Source of the DNA: JAIRVZ01 sp031553415 | Lineage (GTDB): Bacteria > Bacteroidota > Bacteroidia > Bacteroidales > Azobacteroidaceae | Direction: 5' to 3' | Assembly (NCBI GenBank): GCA_031553415.1 | Contig: JAVBLO010000013.1 | Span: 1-64,000, forward strand | Length of the DNA stretch: 64,000 bases | Shown here: positions 46,923-54,455 of the stretch, piece by piece | How positions within the stretch are numbered: position 1 is the stretch's first letter | Layout of the letters: every line of letters starts with the position of its first letter | Notes under the pieces: model-generated | Told to the model about the DNA's origin: nothing | What the model saw: the letters and a program-made list of their open reading frames with translations, nothing else | Database searches by the model: none | Program-made: the position numbers and the translations under genes

Positions 46923-47872
46923 TTATCTCCAAACAAAGAATCAACAAATTCCCTTTTCCTGAAAACTTGCAAATCTTCTAACCCTTCACCTAAACCGATA
47001 TATTTTACAGGAATGTGGAACTGGTCTGAAATACCAATTACCACACCACCTTTTGCTGTTCCATCTAATTTTGTGATAGCAAGTGCATTAACCTCTGTCG
47101 CTGCTGTAAATTGCTTGGCTTGTTCAAATGCATTTTGTCCGGTTGAACCATCCAGCACCAATAAAATTTCGTGAGGAGCATCTGAAGCAACCTTTTTCAT
47201 TACATTTTTTATTTTAGTCAACTCATTCATCAGGTTGACTTTATTATGAAGCCGTCCGGCTGTATCAATGATTACGACATCAGCGTTGTTTGCCATAGCG
47301 GAATTCAGTGTGTCATAAGCTACAGATGCCGGGTCGGAACCCATTTTTTGCTTGACAACACTAACCCCTACTTTTTCTCCCCACGCCATCAGTTGTTCTA
47401 CGGCTGCGGCACGGAAAGTATCGGCAGCTCCAAGGAATACCTTGTGTCCGGCTTTCTTGAAATGATATGCCAATTTACCGATAGTCGTAGTTTTACCTAC
47501 TCCATTTACGCCAACAACCATGATTACATAAGGCCTTTGTTTGGGAAGTTTGAAGTCATCGGATGAATCCGAATCATTTCCGACAAGAAGAGACGTTATT
47601 TCTTCCCGGAGAATATTTGTCAATTCATCAGTATTGACATATTTATCATGAGAAACACGTTCTTCAATCCTTTCTATGATTTTAAGGGTTGTTTCCACTC
47701 CTACATCAGAGGTAATAAGCACTTCTTCCAGATTATCCAATACCTCATCATCAACTTTAGATTTACCAATGATTACGCGGGATAATTTGGAAAAAACATT
47801 TTCTTTGGTTTTTGCTAATCCTTTGTCTAATGTTTCTTTTTTATCTTTTGAGAAAAAACTGAAAATACTCAT
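46919..47872 (-). CDS. ftsY: Signal recognition particle receptor FtsY
   Basis: 317 residues from ATG 47872 (MSIFSFFSKDKKETL). An 18-codon upstream extension would be encoded by an intergenic hairpin and is rejected. Helical N domain (about 15-95), then the G domain with GVNGVGKTTTIGKLA, DTFRAAA, IDTAGR and TKLDGTAKGG. It docks SRP-ribosome complexes at the inner membrane. The acidic A domain of enterobacterial FtsY is absent, as usual in this phylum. It is the first gene of the ftsY-rimO-HU-HU-LysM row, with its own -7 box at 47980-47987. Confidence 0.96.
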   Translation of the reverse strand: MSIFSFFSKDKKETLDKGLAKTKENVFSKLSRVIIGKSKVDDEVLDNLEEVLITSDVGVETTLKIIERIEERVSHDKYVNTDELTNILREEITSLLVGNDSDSSDDFKLPKQRPYVIMVVGVNGVGKTTTIGKLAYHFKKAGHKVFLGAADTFRAAAVEQLMAWGEKVGVSVVKQKMGSDPASVAYDTLNSAMANNADVVIIDTAGRLHNKVNLMNELTKIKNVMKKVASDAPHEILLVLDGSTGQNAFEQAKQFTAATEVNALAITKLDGTAKGGVVIGISDQFHIPVKYIGLGEGLEDLQVFRKREFVDSLFGDK

Positions 47873-47878
47873 GAATAT

Positions 47879-47973
47879 AATATGCCAATTAATTAATATG
47901 CCAATGTGCCAATTCTGAATTACCATGTTTACCTTTTTATTGGCATATTGGCATATTAATTAATTGGCATATT
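47879..47973. repeat. Word hairpin 5 in the ftsY leader (TATGCCAAT type)
   Basis: Arms 47879-47912 and 47940-47973 match at 33 of 34 positions. Each is built from the tandem words AATATGCCAAT and TTAATTAAT. The structure begins seven bases from the ftsY promoter -7 box and ends six bases before ATG 47872, so it makes up almost the whole 5-prime leader. Confidence 0.85.
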
Positions 47974-47979
47974 GAACCG

Positions 47980-47987
47980 CAAAGTTA
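47980..47987 (-). promoter_or_regulatory. ftsY promoter -7 box
   Basis: Perfect TAACTTTG on the minus strand. The -33 element is poor (only a T-rich stretch 19-21 bases upstream). It lies just after the terminator at 48003-48040, so ftsY-rimO-HU-HU-LysM appears to be a transcription unit separate from the ribosomal genes. Confidence 0.6.
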
Positions 47988-48002
47988 AAAAAAATAGTAC
48001 AT

Positions 48003-48040
48003 AAAAAAACTTCCTTCCGACATTATTTCTCGAAAGGAAG
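48003..48040 (-). terminator. Terminator of the rpmB-rpmG-DUF4295 operon
   Basis: On the minus strand CTTCCTTTCG (48040-48031) pairs with CGGAAGGAAG (48019-48010) around an 11-base loop, with one G-T type mismatch, followed directly by seven T. A classical intrinsic terminator 27 bases past the DUF4295 stop. Confidence 0.85.
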
Positions 48041-48066
48041 CCTTTTTATATAAACTTTACCAAAAA

Positions 48067-48222
48067 TTATTTGGCAAAATAGTCTTTTACTCCTTCATTG
48101 GGTACCATTTCTTCTTTGAAGATATAAGCTCCCGTTTTAGGTGATTTCACCATTTTGATGACTTTCGCGTATGAACGTCCTTCTGATTTTTCGCGGTATC
48201 CCGCAACGGTCTTCTTTGCCAT
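48067..48222 (-). CDS. DUF4295 family small basic protein
   Basis: 51 residues beginning MAKKTVAGYREKSEG and ending EGVKDYFAK. It matches DUF4295, a small lysine-rich protein conserved in Bacteroidota and always next to L28 and L33. It follows rpmG by 14 bases. A ribosome-associated role is commonly supposed from the context, without direct evidence in this sequence. Confidence 0.9.
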   Translation of the reverse strand: MAKKTVAGYREKSEGRSYAKVIKMVKSPKTGAYIFKEEMVPNEGVKDYFAK

Positions 48223-48236
48223 GGTTTATGCGATTA

Positions 48237-48425
48237 TTACTTGATTTCTTTGTGTACAGTTACTTTTTTCAACACGGGATTGTATTTTTTCAATTCCATT
48301 CTGCCGGTTGTATTTTTTCTGTTCTTGGTGGTAATATAGCGGGAAGTACCCGGCATGCCACTTTCTTTATGTTCAGTGCATTCAAGGATTACTTGTACCC
48401 TGTTTCCTTTTGCTTTCTTTGCCAT
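48237..48425 (-). CDS. rpmG: 50S ribosomal protein L33
   Basis: 62 residues starting MAKKAKGNRVQVILECTEHK, with the family segments GTSRYITTKNRKNTTGRMELKKYNP. Only one cysteine remains, so the zinc-binding CxxC pairs of some L33 proteins are absent (the zinc-free form). It lies 18 bases after rpmB and 14 before the DUF4295 gene. Confidence 0.95.
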   Translation of the reverse strand: MAKKAKGNRVQVILECTEHKESGMPGTSRYITTKNRKNTTGRMELKKYNPVLKKVTVHKEIK

Positions 48426-48443
48426 CTGTAAGGTCTCCTATAA

Positions 48444-48683
48444 TTATGCGTTTAAATAACCCTTTTCTGCGGCTCTTTTAATAGCTGCATTTAATCCAAT
48501 TTTGTTAATAGTACGTAAACCGGCAGCAGAAATATTCAAGCTAACCCATGCATCTTGCTCCGGCCAGTAAAATTTCTTTGAGAATAAGTTCACATCAAAT
48601 TTTCTTTTTGTTTTGTGGTTTGAGTGTGATACATTATTGCCAATCATTGCTTTTTTTCCGGTAATTTGACAAATCTTTGACAT
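48444..48683 (-). CDS. rpmB: 50S ribosomal protein L28
   Basis: 79 residues with the L28 pattern MSKICQITGKKAMIGNNVSHS and SNHKTKRKFDVNL. First gene of the three-gene ribosomal operon, read from the promoter at 48743-48774. The zinc cysteines of some L28 proteins are not retained apart from Cys5. Confidence 0.95.
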   Translation of the reverse strand: MSKICQITGKKAMIGNNVSHSNHKTKRKFDVNLFSKKFYWPEQDAWVSLNISAAGLRTINKIGLNAAIKRAAEKGYLNA

Positions 48684-48742
48684 CTTTTTATATCTTTTAT
48701 TGTTTTAATTTAAAGATTTAGTGCGTTTCCACAACGAGGGTG

Positions 48743-48774
48743 CAAAGTAATACATTTTTTTTCTAATTGCCAAA
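48743..48774 (-). promoter_or_regulatory. Promoter of the rpmB operon
   Basis: Minus strand TTTG (48771-48774), a 20-base spacer, then TTACTTTG (48743-48750), seven of eight consensus bases. It overlaps the divergent upstream region of the methyltransferase gene, which has its own plus-strand TACTTTTG box at 48797-48804. Confidence 0.65.
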
Positions 48775-48817
48775 TGTTTTTTCTCATTTTAATTATTACT
48801 TTTGCGAAAAAAACAAA

Positions 48818-49675
48818 ATGAAGATTGTACCGGAAAAACTATACCGTAGGATACGTTATCGTAAAGGCCACGGAGTTCACTCTCCTTTTGCATTTGATTT
48901 TATCACAAATGTTATAGAAGAAAAGCTTCCATATTACATTTTTGAAGATATAGAGAAGCGCCGTGCTGAGCTATTGTATTGTAAAGATGTAATAGAGTTT
49001 TTGAGTTCCAAAGGTAATTTGAAAAAAAAAACAGTTGCTGAGGTGACTTCGAGGGAAATTCAATCGGCAAAATATGGTGCCTTATTGTTTCGTTTGGTAA
49101 ACTTTTTGCAATGTAAATCTATATTACAAGTAGGTGCATCGACAGGGATCATGACTCTTTACCTGTCATCTTCTTCTAAAGACCTTCGTTGTGTTGTTTT
49201 GGAAGACAGAGCGGAATTGATTCCGGTTATCCAGAAACAATGTAAATCTCTTAATATAAATAATGTGCAAATTGAATCGGGAGAATATGTGAATTCTCTT
49301 GAAAAAGTATTGGAGAAGCAGGATTATTTTGATTTGGTTTTCCTTAATACCATTCGTAATCCTGAATTAACGAAAAATATTCTGGACAGGCGTATAAAGA
49401 CAAGGCTTTTGGTTGTTGACAATATTCGTAAAAATAAAAAATCGAAAGCGTTGTGGCAGATGGTAACAGATAATCCTCATGCCAGGATAACAATTGATCT
49501 ATATTATTTAGGTATTGCATTATTTGAAGAAAAATTTTATAAAAAGCATTACAAAGCACATTTTGACAATGGAAAAAGGCAGTTTTCGAAGCACAATTTA
49601 TACAAAATCGGGCGACAAAGGCTTAACTTCTTTAATTGGAGGAAGAAAGATATCCAAAAGCAGCGTCCGGCTTGA
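48818..49675 (+). CDS. SAM-dependent class I methyltransferase-like protein
   Basis: About 285 residues from ATG 48818 (MKIVPEKLYRRIRYRKGHG); a TTG 51 bases earlier is rejected. A basic N-terminus with GHGVHSPFAFDF is followed by a Rossmann fold: SILQVGASTGIMTLYLSS (SAM-binding loop), CVVLEDRAEL, then DLVFLNT. This matches Bacteroidota O-methyltransferase-like proteins of unknown substrate. A perfect TACTTTTG -7 box lies at 48797-48804. The last 36 residues, after KAHF, are basic and run 107 bases into the next gene; they look like read-through beyond the family's usual end. Confidence 0.75.
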   Translation: MKIVPEKLYRRIRYRKGHGVHSPFAFDFITNVIEEKLPYYIFEDIEKRRAELLYCKDVIEFLSSKGNLKKKTVAEVTSREIQSAKYGALLFRLVNFLQCKSILQVGASTGIMTLYLSSSSKDLRCVVLEDRAELIPVIQKQCKSLNINNVQIESGEYVNSLEKVLEKQDYFDLVFLNTIRNPELTKNILDRRIKTRLLVVDNIRKNKKSKALWQMVTDNPHARITIDLYYLGIALFEEKFYKKHYKAHFDNGKRQFSKHNLYKIGRQRLNFFNWRKKDIQKQRPA

Positions 49676-50132
49676 AGCATATGGAACCATAGATGAATTG
49701 AATTCATACATAGGTTTGTTAACAGAAGAAATTATTGGTGACGGGGATAGTCTTATTTTACGGAACATTCAATCACTTTTATTTGTTATAGGTTGCGAGT
49801 TGGCAACAGAACCGGGCAAAGAACCTCTTTATAAGTTGCAGGAATCGGATGTTGAGATATTGGAAAAAGAAATAGACAAAATAGATGCATTGTTGCCGAA
49901 ATTATCCGGGTTTGTATTGCCAGGAGGAAGCAAGAGTGCGGCAATAGCTCACATTTGTCGTACTATCTGTCGTCGTGCCGAACGGAGGGTTTGTGAGTTA
50001 ATCGATGTTGAAGGTGTTGAAAATCAGATTCTTATGTTCTTAAATAGATTGTCTGATTATTTTTTTGTATTAGCCCGGAAGTTATGTTTGGTGGAAAAAG
50101 ACGAAATATTTTGGCATAATACTTGTAAATAA
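49569..50132 (+). CDS. Cob(I)alamin adenosyltransferase, PduO/MMAB type
   Basis: 187 residues from ATG 49569 (MEKGSFRSTIYTKSGDKG). It transfers adenosyl from ATP to cob(I)alamin to make coenzyme B12. Family motifs: YTKSGDKGLTSLIGG (ATP-binding), EAYGTIDELNSYIG, the arginine-rich CRTICRRAERRVCEL helix, and LNRLSDYFFVLAR. The domain begins right at this start, so the 107-base overlap with the methyltransferase gene is real for this gene. Probably co-transcribed with it. Confidence 0.93.
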   Translation: MEKGSFRSTIYTKSGDKGLTSLIGGRKISKSSVRLEAYGTIDELNSYIGLLTEEIIGDGDSLILRNIQSLLFVIGCELATEPGKEPLYKLQESDVEILEKEIDKIDALLPKLSGFVLPGGSKSAAIAHICRTICRRAERRVCELIDVEGVENQILMFLNRLSDYFFVLARKLCLVEKDEIFWHNTCK

Positions 50133-50152
50133 GATATATTATTATACTTTTG
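50123..50152 (+). promoter_or_regulatory. Promoter of the DUF2795 gene
   Basis: TTG (50123-50125), a 19-base spacer, then perfect TACTTTTG (50145-50152). It begins inside the end of the cobalamin adenosyltransferase gene; the leader would be about 60 bases. Confidence 0.7.
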
Positions 50153-50217
50153 CCGAAAATTTAAGCATGTTGATTATAAATCAATATAAAAAAATAACAA
50201 ACAAAACATTATACTGT

Positions 50218-50439
50218 ATGTATTGGACATTAGAATTAGCATCAAAACTGGAAGATGCACCATGGCCTGCTTCAAAGGATGAGTTGATTGATTATGCCTT
50301 GCGTTCAGGCGCTCCATTGGAAGTTATTGAGAACCTTCAGGAGATGGAAGATGAAGAAGAAATTTACGAAAGTATCGAAGATATTTGGCCAGATTATCCG
50401 AGTAAAGAGGATTTTTTCTTCAACGAGGAAGAATATTAG
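50218..50439 (+). CDS. DUF2795 small acidic protein
   Basis: 73 residues from ATG 50218 (MYWTLELASKLEDAPWPA); a longer reading from 50167 adds a non-conserved stretch. It matches DUF2795 (WPASKDELIDYALRSGAPLE, VIENLQEMEDEEE) with a very acidic C-terminus. The family is small and conserved in this phylum with no known biochemical role. A good promoter lies at 50123-50152. Confidence 0.85.
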   Translation: MYWTLELASKLEDAPWPASKDELIDYALRSGAPLEVIENLQEMEDEEEIYESIEDIWPDYPSKEDFFFNEEEY

Positions 50440-50459
50440 TGTTAAATAACGACTAATCA

Positions 50460-50790
50460 CCTCAAAAAGAGGCTGAAAATAAACGCAATAGCTTACTTGA
50501 AAAGTAGGCTATTGGTGTTTTATGGCAGTTTGTAGTCTTGTTTGCAACCCACAAATTACATATCTGTAAAAATGTTCCATGTTTAAAAATAGTAAGTTAT
50601 GGGGAGAATAAGAACAAATCGTCCTGTTGGTAGTTTCTTTTTAAGAAAAGATATAAAACCAAACAAAGAAGGCAAGTCTGAAATTTATGTAAGATATTAT
50701 TTCAAAAGAATGCCTGCCAAATCTCCTAAAACTGTATGGATATATGAAAAAGATTGTATGTTAATTAAACTTTTGAGACAACCTCTTTTG
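50460..50790. mobile_element. Remnant of a small transposable or MITE-like element
   Basis: The left edge reads AAAAAGAGGCTGAAAATAA (from about 50464). The right edge, complemented, reads AAAAGAGGTTGTCTCAAAAG (50769-50788), identical to an arm of the palindrome at 15374-15433. A hairpin AATAGCTTACTT / AAGTAGGCTATT lies near the left edge (50488-50515) and shares AGCTTACTT with that same palindrome. The interior contains a truncated recombinase head (50599-50814). No transposase is present. Decayed insertion is the best explanation. Confidence 0.45.
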
Positions 50791-50814
50791 TCTGTGGATA
50801 ATGAAGATTTTTAA
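50599..50814 (+). pseudogene. Truncated integrase N-terminus (Arm DNA-binding)
   Basis: The frame begins MGRIRTNRPVGSFFLRKDIK and continues EIYVRYYFKRMPAKSPKTVW, resembling the Arm DNA-binding start of Bacteroidota tyrosine recombinases. It breaks off after about 55 residues where the GAGACAACCTCTTTT repeat end begins. The catalytic domain is absent. The fragment ends four bases before the stop of the convergent YXWGXW gene. Similarity is short, so the call is tentative. Confidence 0.45.
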
Positions 50815-50817
50815 AAC

Positions 50818-51774
50818 TTATCTTCTGCCGGAAGATGATGAGGATGCTCCTGCTGAAGACCTGGATGTAGATCCTGAAGCTGAGCCGGTTCCTGAATTCC
50901 TTCCCGAAGAAGTTGAAGGAGTACTCACACTTCCTCTACTTGTATTTGAAGATGAACTGGTTGATCTTACACTTCCTTGGCTGCCGCTTCTGGAAGATGG
51001 ACTGCCGGAAGAAACTCCTGAATCATAAGAAGAACTTCTTCCTGAAGATGTCGTTGTAGCATTCCTGGAGTTATTATCATAACTATTGTTCGCAGAACTT
51101 CTGCCGGATGATATATTTCCATTCCGGTTAGTTGATGATGATGAATTATTGTATGCTTCTCTGCTTCCGTTATAGTTTCCCCCATTGTTATAATTATCTC
51201 TTCCATTGTTGCCATTATTGTAGTTATTATTACTGTCACTACGGCGACTGGACCTGTTGCCAGAGGAACCTCGGTCATTATTGAAACGAGGGTCGCTGCT
51301 ATAACTACTTCCCCTATATTCCGGGCGATGGTCATATCTGTAAGCATAACCGTGTTCGTGATAATGTTGTGGTTTGTGATAATATACAGGCCGTCCGTAA
51401 TAATCATATCTTCCACTGTAATAACCATAAGGAATTACATAATTTCTCGCACACCAGGCCGCATCTACCCATACATATCCGCGACCGGTATAATTCCAGT
51501 AACCAGGCATCCAAACCGCTCCGGGATAAGGAGAATATGCCCAATAACCTTGTACCCAAACATAAGCTCCTGCTCTATAATCAAAAGTCCAGTAACCATC
51601 AATCCAGATAGCATCATATCTTGGCTGAGGAGTTGCGATTCCTACATTGAGAGTGATATTTGGAGCTAATGGAATAGAAGCAAAAACAGAAACATCTACG
51701 TGTGCCTGTCCGGAAGCCTCAGATGCAAAGAATGCGATAATTGCTGCTGTGATTATAGTTTTCAAGTTTTTCAT
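50818..51774 (-). CDS. YXWGXW-repeat exported protein with Ser/Asn-rich tail
   Basis: 318 residues with a signal peptide (1-22, ASGQA). Residues about 50-110 carry WxxGYW-type repeats (IWIDGYWTFDY, VWVQGYWAYSP, VWMPGYWNYTG, VWVDAAW), followed by a Tyr/His-rich stretch (115-155). Residues about 160-318 are disordered and almost entirely Ser, Gly, Asn, Arg and Thr. Similar proteins are exported envelope proteins of unknown action. The stop is four bases from a decayed recombinase fragment, so the 3-prime side has been disturbed, but the reading frame looks intact. Confidence 0.7.
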   Translation of the reverse strand: MKNLKTIITAAIIAFFASEASGQAHVDVSVFASIPLAPNITLNVGIATPQPRYDAIWIDGYWTFDYRAGAYVWVQGYWAYSPYPGAVWMPGYWNYTGRGYVWVDAAWCARNYVIPYGYYSGRYDYYGRPVYYHKPQHYHEHGYAYRYDHRPEYRGSSYSSDPRFNNDRGSSGNRSSRRSDSNNNYNNGNNGRDNYNNGGNYNGSREAYNNSSSSTNRNGNISSGRSSANNSYDNNSRNATTTSSGRSSSYDSGVSSGSPSSRSGSQGSVRSTSSSSNTSRGSVSTPSTSSGRNSGTGSASGSTSRSSAGASSSSSGRR

Positions 51775-51901
51775 GACTGTGTATCTTTAATTAATTAGTA
51801 AATTTTGCTGTTTGATTCTAAGACGTGCAAATATCATAAATGTTTAAATATAAAATTCACAATATTAGTTAAATTAAATGACCATTGATATATTATTGCA
51901 G

Positions 51902-51909
51902 TATCTTTG
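51902..51909 (+). promoter_or_regulatory. nadC promoter -7 box
   Basis: Perfect TATCTTTG; the -33 element is not well matched at 19-21 bases. Transcription would start near 51916, immediately before the 30-bp hairpin at 51920-51990, which would form almost the whole leader of nadC. Confidence 0.55.
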
Positions 51910-51919
51910 TCGTGTAATT

Positions 51920-51990
51920 GTGAACTGTGAACTGTGAACTGTGAACAGATAGAGTTTGATTCTGTTCACAGTTCACAGTTCACAGTTCAC
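51920..51990. repeat. Word hairpin 6 in the nadC leader (GTGAACT tandem)
   Basis: Each arm is 30 bases (51920-51949 and 51961-51990), perfectly complementary, made of tandem GTGAACT words with an 11-base loop. It ends 14 bases before ATG 52005. The perfection of a 30-bp stem suggests recent origin or active maintenance. Confidence 0.95.
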
Positions 51991-52004
51991 CAAAATCACA
52001 AACA

Positions 52005-52853
52005 ATGGAAACAAAAGAAAACTTAATTAATGAATTGATTCGTCTGGCATTTGCTGAAGATATAGGAGATGGTGACCATACAACTTTGTGCAGTATTCCT
52101 GAATCTGCACAAGGAAAAGCGCAACTGATTATCAAAGAAAAAGGTGTTTTGGCCGGAATAGAAATCGCACAAACAATATTCCACACTTTTGACAAGGATA
52201 TGAAAGTCAATGTATTTATTGAAGACGGAACCGAAGTTAGTCCCGGAGACATTGCTTTTATAGTGGAAGGCAAAGTGCAATCCTTGCTGCAAACAGAACG
52301 TTTGGTACTTAATGTGATGCAACGGATGAGTGGAATCGCGACCACCACAAGAAAATATGCTGGACAGTTGGAAGGAACCAAGACTAAAGTGTTGGATACC
52401 CGTAAAACGACTCCTGGCATGCGCATACTTGAAAAAGAAGCTGTAAAAATAGGAGGGGGAGTCAATCATAGAATCGGACTTTTTGACATGATATTATTGA
52501 AAGATAATCATGTCGATTTTGCAGGTGGCATAAAAAATGCCATCGAACGGGCACAAAAATATTGCAAGGAAAGAAATAAAAACCTGAAGATTGAAATAGA
52601 GATCAGGAACTTCAAAGAATTAGAAGAAGTATTGAAAACAGGCGGGGTTGACAGGATTATGCTGGACAATTTTTCTGTTGAAAATACAGGCGAAGCAGTT
52701 AAAAGAATTGCAGGCAGATATGAAACCGAATCATCAGGTGGCATAACTTTTGACACACTACGTGATTATGCGGAATGTGGCGTAGATTACATATCGGTCG
52801 GGGCGCTTACCCATTCTGTAAAAAGTTTGGATATGAGTCTGAAAGCTATTTGA
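52005..52853 (+). CDS. nadC: Nicotinate-nucleotide pyrophosphorylase (carboxylating)
   Basis: 282 residues. It converts quinolinate and PRPP to nicotinate mononucleotide in de novo NAD synthesis. Signatures: EDIGDGDHTT near the N-terminus, QRMSGIATTTRKYAG, VLDTRKTTPGMRILEKEAV, HRIGLFDMILLKDNH and the late SSGGITFDTLRDYAECGVDYIS. Length is typical. No other NAD gene adjoins. The leader is dominated by the hairpin at 51920-51990. Confidence 0.96.
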   Translation: METKENLINELIRLAFAEDIGDGDHTTLCSIPESAQGKAQLIIKEKGVLAGIEIAQTIFHTFDKDMKVNVFIEDGTEVSPGDIAFIVEGKVQSLLQTERLVLNVMQRMSGIATTTRKYAGQLEGTKTKVLDTRKTTPGMRILEKEAVKIGGGVNHRIGLFDMILLKDNHVDFAGGIKNAIERAQKYCKERNKNLKIEIEIRNFKELEEVLKTGGVDRIMLDNFSVENTGEAVKRIAGRYETESSGGITFDTLRDYAECGVDYISVGALTHSVKSLDMSLKAI

Positions 52854-52879
52854 TAATTAAAAGATTAAAAGTAACTTTG
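52849..52879 (+). promoter_or_regulatory. Trigger factor promoter
   Basis: TTTG (52849-52852), a 19-base spacer, then perfect TAACTTTG (52872-52879). It overlaps the nadC stop codon. Transcription would start near 52886, just before the word hairpin at 52899-52977. Confidence 0.8.
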
Positions 52880-52898
52880 CGCCCTCAAAAAAATAATG

Positions 52899-52977
52899 GA
52901 GAATTGAAAATTGAGAATTGAAAATGAAAGAAATAATTATTATGTTTATGACATTCTCAATTCTCAATTCTCAACTC
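52899..52977. repeat. Word hairpin 7 in the tig leader (GAGAATTGA type)
   Basis: GAGAATTGAAAATTGAGAAT and onward (52899-52926) pairs with the ATTCTCAATTCTCAATT words at 52952-52977, with about 3 mismatches in 26. It ends 27 bases before ATG 53005. Confidence 0.8.
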
Positions 52978-53004
52978 TTAACTAATTAAAATAAATTCTC
53001 AAGG

Positions 53005-54363
53005 ATGAACATTACATTAAAAAACATTGATCCTGTAAATGCTATTATCAAAATGGATATTGTGCAGGCTGATTATGCAGTAGAAACAGAAAAAGCTCTT
53101 AAAAATTTACGTCAGAATGCATCGATTCCCGGGTTCCGTAAAGGAATGGTACCGATGGGATACGTCAAAAAAATGTATGAAAAATCGGTCATTGCCGAAC
53201 AAGTAAATAAAGTAGTTTCAAATAATCTTTTTAATTATATCCGTGAGAACCAATTGAATATTTTAGGAGAACCGCTTCCTAATGAAACAGAACAAAAAAC
53301 TATTGATTTCGATAAAGATGTTGATTTCGAATTCTGTTTCGACATAGCATTAGCTCCTGCAATTGAAGTCAAATTAACAAAAAAAGATAAATTACCTTAT
53401 TATTCTATTGAAGTTTCGGAAGATATGTTGAATAAACAAATCGAAAACTTCAAGGCTAATTACGGAACTTATGGCGAAGCTGAACAAGTTGAAGGTAAAG
53501 ACATGGCTAAAGGTCAGTTAAACGAACTGGACGAAAATGGTAAGGTTAAAGAAGATGGTATCAATTTGGAAAATGTAGTGTTGATGCCGTCTTTTATGAA
53601 AGATGAAAATGAAAAAGCGAAATTCATGGGTGCCAAATTGAATAGTGTTATCACATTCAATCCTTATAAAGCTTATGAAGGTGCAGTTTCGGAATTATCT
53701 TCCATGTTGAAAATATCGAAAGATGATGTAAAGAATTACGGAAATGTTGATTTTATTTTTGAAATAAAAGAAATAACCCGTTATACAGAAGCCGAATTGA
53801 ATCAGGAATTGTTCGATAAAGTATTCGGAGAAGGTGCTGTGAAAACAGTAGAAGAATTCAAAGCCAAAGTGAAAGAGATGTTAAGTGCACAGACAGGACC
53901 GGATAGTGATTACAAGTTCTTGCTGGATGCCCGTCAGTTGTTGGATAAAAAAGCCGGTGATATGGATTTCCCTGAAGCATTTTTGAAACGTTGGTTATTA
54001 GCTACTGATGAAAAACGTACTCCAGAAGCTCTGGAGGAGGATTTCCCGAGAATACTCGAAGACTTGAAATTTCATTTAGTCAAAGAACAAATCGTCAAAG
54101 ATAACGGATTTAAAGTCGAAGAAGAAGATTTGAATGCAGCTGCAAAAAGGGCGGTAAGAGCGCAATTTGCACAATACGGCATGGCAAATGTTCCGGAAGA
54201 TCTTCTGGAAAACTATGCTAAAGATATGTTGAAAAAAGAAGATACTGTACGCAGTTTTGTAGATAAGGTATTGGAAGATAAGTTGGTTAACTGGTTGAAA
54301 GGAACAATAGCTTTGCAAGAGAAACAAGTTACGGTTGACGAATTTCGTAAATTATTTGAGTGA
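53005..54363 (+). CDS. tig: Trigger factor, ribosome-associated chaperone
   Basis: 452 residues. The N-terminal ribosome-binding domain (about 1-125) includes IPGFRKGMVPMGYVKKMY, matching the GFRxGxxP signature. The PPIase-like middle region (about 150-250) is divergent, and the C-terminal helical chaperone arms follow (about 255-445). It folds nascent chains at the exit tunnel. The gene precedes clpP and clpX on the same strand, the classical tig-clpP-clpX order, with word hairpins in each gap. Confidence 0.93.
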   Translation: MNITLKNIDPVNAIIKMDIVQADYAVETEKALKNLRQNASIPGFRKGMVPMGYVKKMYEKSVIAEQVNKVVSNNLFNYIRENQLNILGEPLPNETEQKTIDFDKDVDFEFCFDIALAPAIEVKLTKKDKLPYYSIEVSEDMLNKQIENFKANYGTYGEAEQVEGKDMAKGQLNELDENGKVKEDGINLENVVLMPSFMKDENEKAKFMGAKLNSVITFNPYKAYEGAVSELSSMLKISKDDVKNYGNVDFIFEIKEITRYTEAELNQELFDKVFGEGAVKTVEEFKAKVKEMLSAQTGPDSDYKFLLDARQLLDKKAGDMDFPEAFLKRWLLATDEKRTPEALEEDFPRILEDLKFHLVKEQIVKDNGFKVEEEDLNAAAKRAVRAQFAQYGMANVPEDLLENYAKDMLKKEDTVRSFVDKVLEDKLVNWLKGTIALQEKQVTVDEFRKLFE

Positions 54364-54364
54364 A

Positions 54365-54440
54365 GAAGTTAGAAGTTAGAAGTTAGAAGTGGGAATGTGA
54401 AGTTCCTCTTCTCGCTTCTCACTTCTCACTTCCAACTCCT
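54365..54440. repeat. Word hairpin 8 between tig and clpP (AGAAGTT type)
   Basis: Four tandem GAAGTTA words (54365-54390) face CTTCTCACTT words (54405-54440) in inverted orientation, with an imperfect stem. It starts one base after the tig stop and ends 15 bases before ATG 54456. Confidence 0.75.
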
Positions 54441-54455
54441 TAACTTTTATAGATT

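Noticed and set aside
47873..47926. 18-codon N-terminal extension of FtsY
   Set aside because: It is encoded by the word hairpin and a downstream ATG begins the conserved MSIFSFFSKDKKE start.
50801..51028. 75-codon acidic plus-strand frame
   Set aside because: It is the antisense of the Ser/Gly-rich tail of the YXWGXW protein. Its Glu/Asp/Pro richness follows from that codon pattern.
51920..51990. Tandem GTGAACT words considered as a CRISPR or minisatellite array
   Set aside because: Copies are adjacent with no spacers, and the two sets form one perfect hairpin. No cas genes are present in the window.
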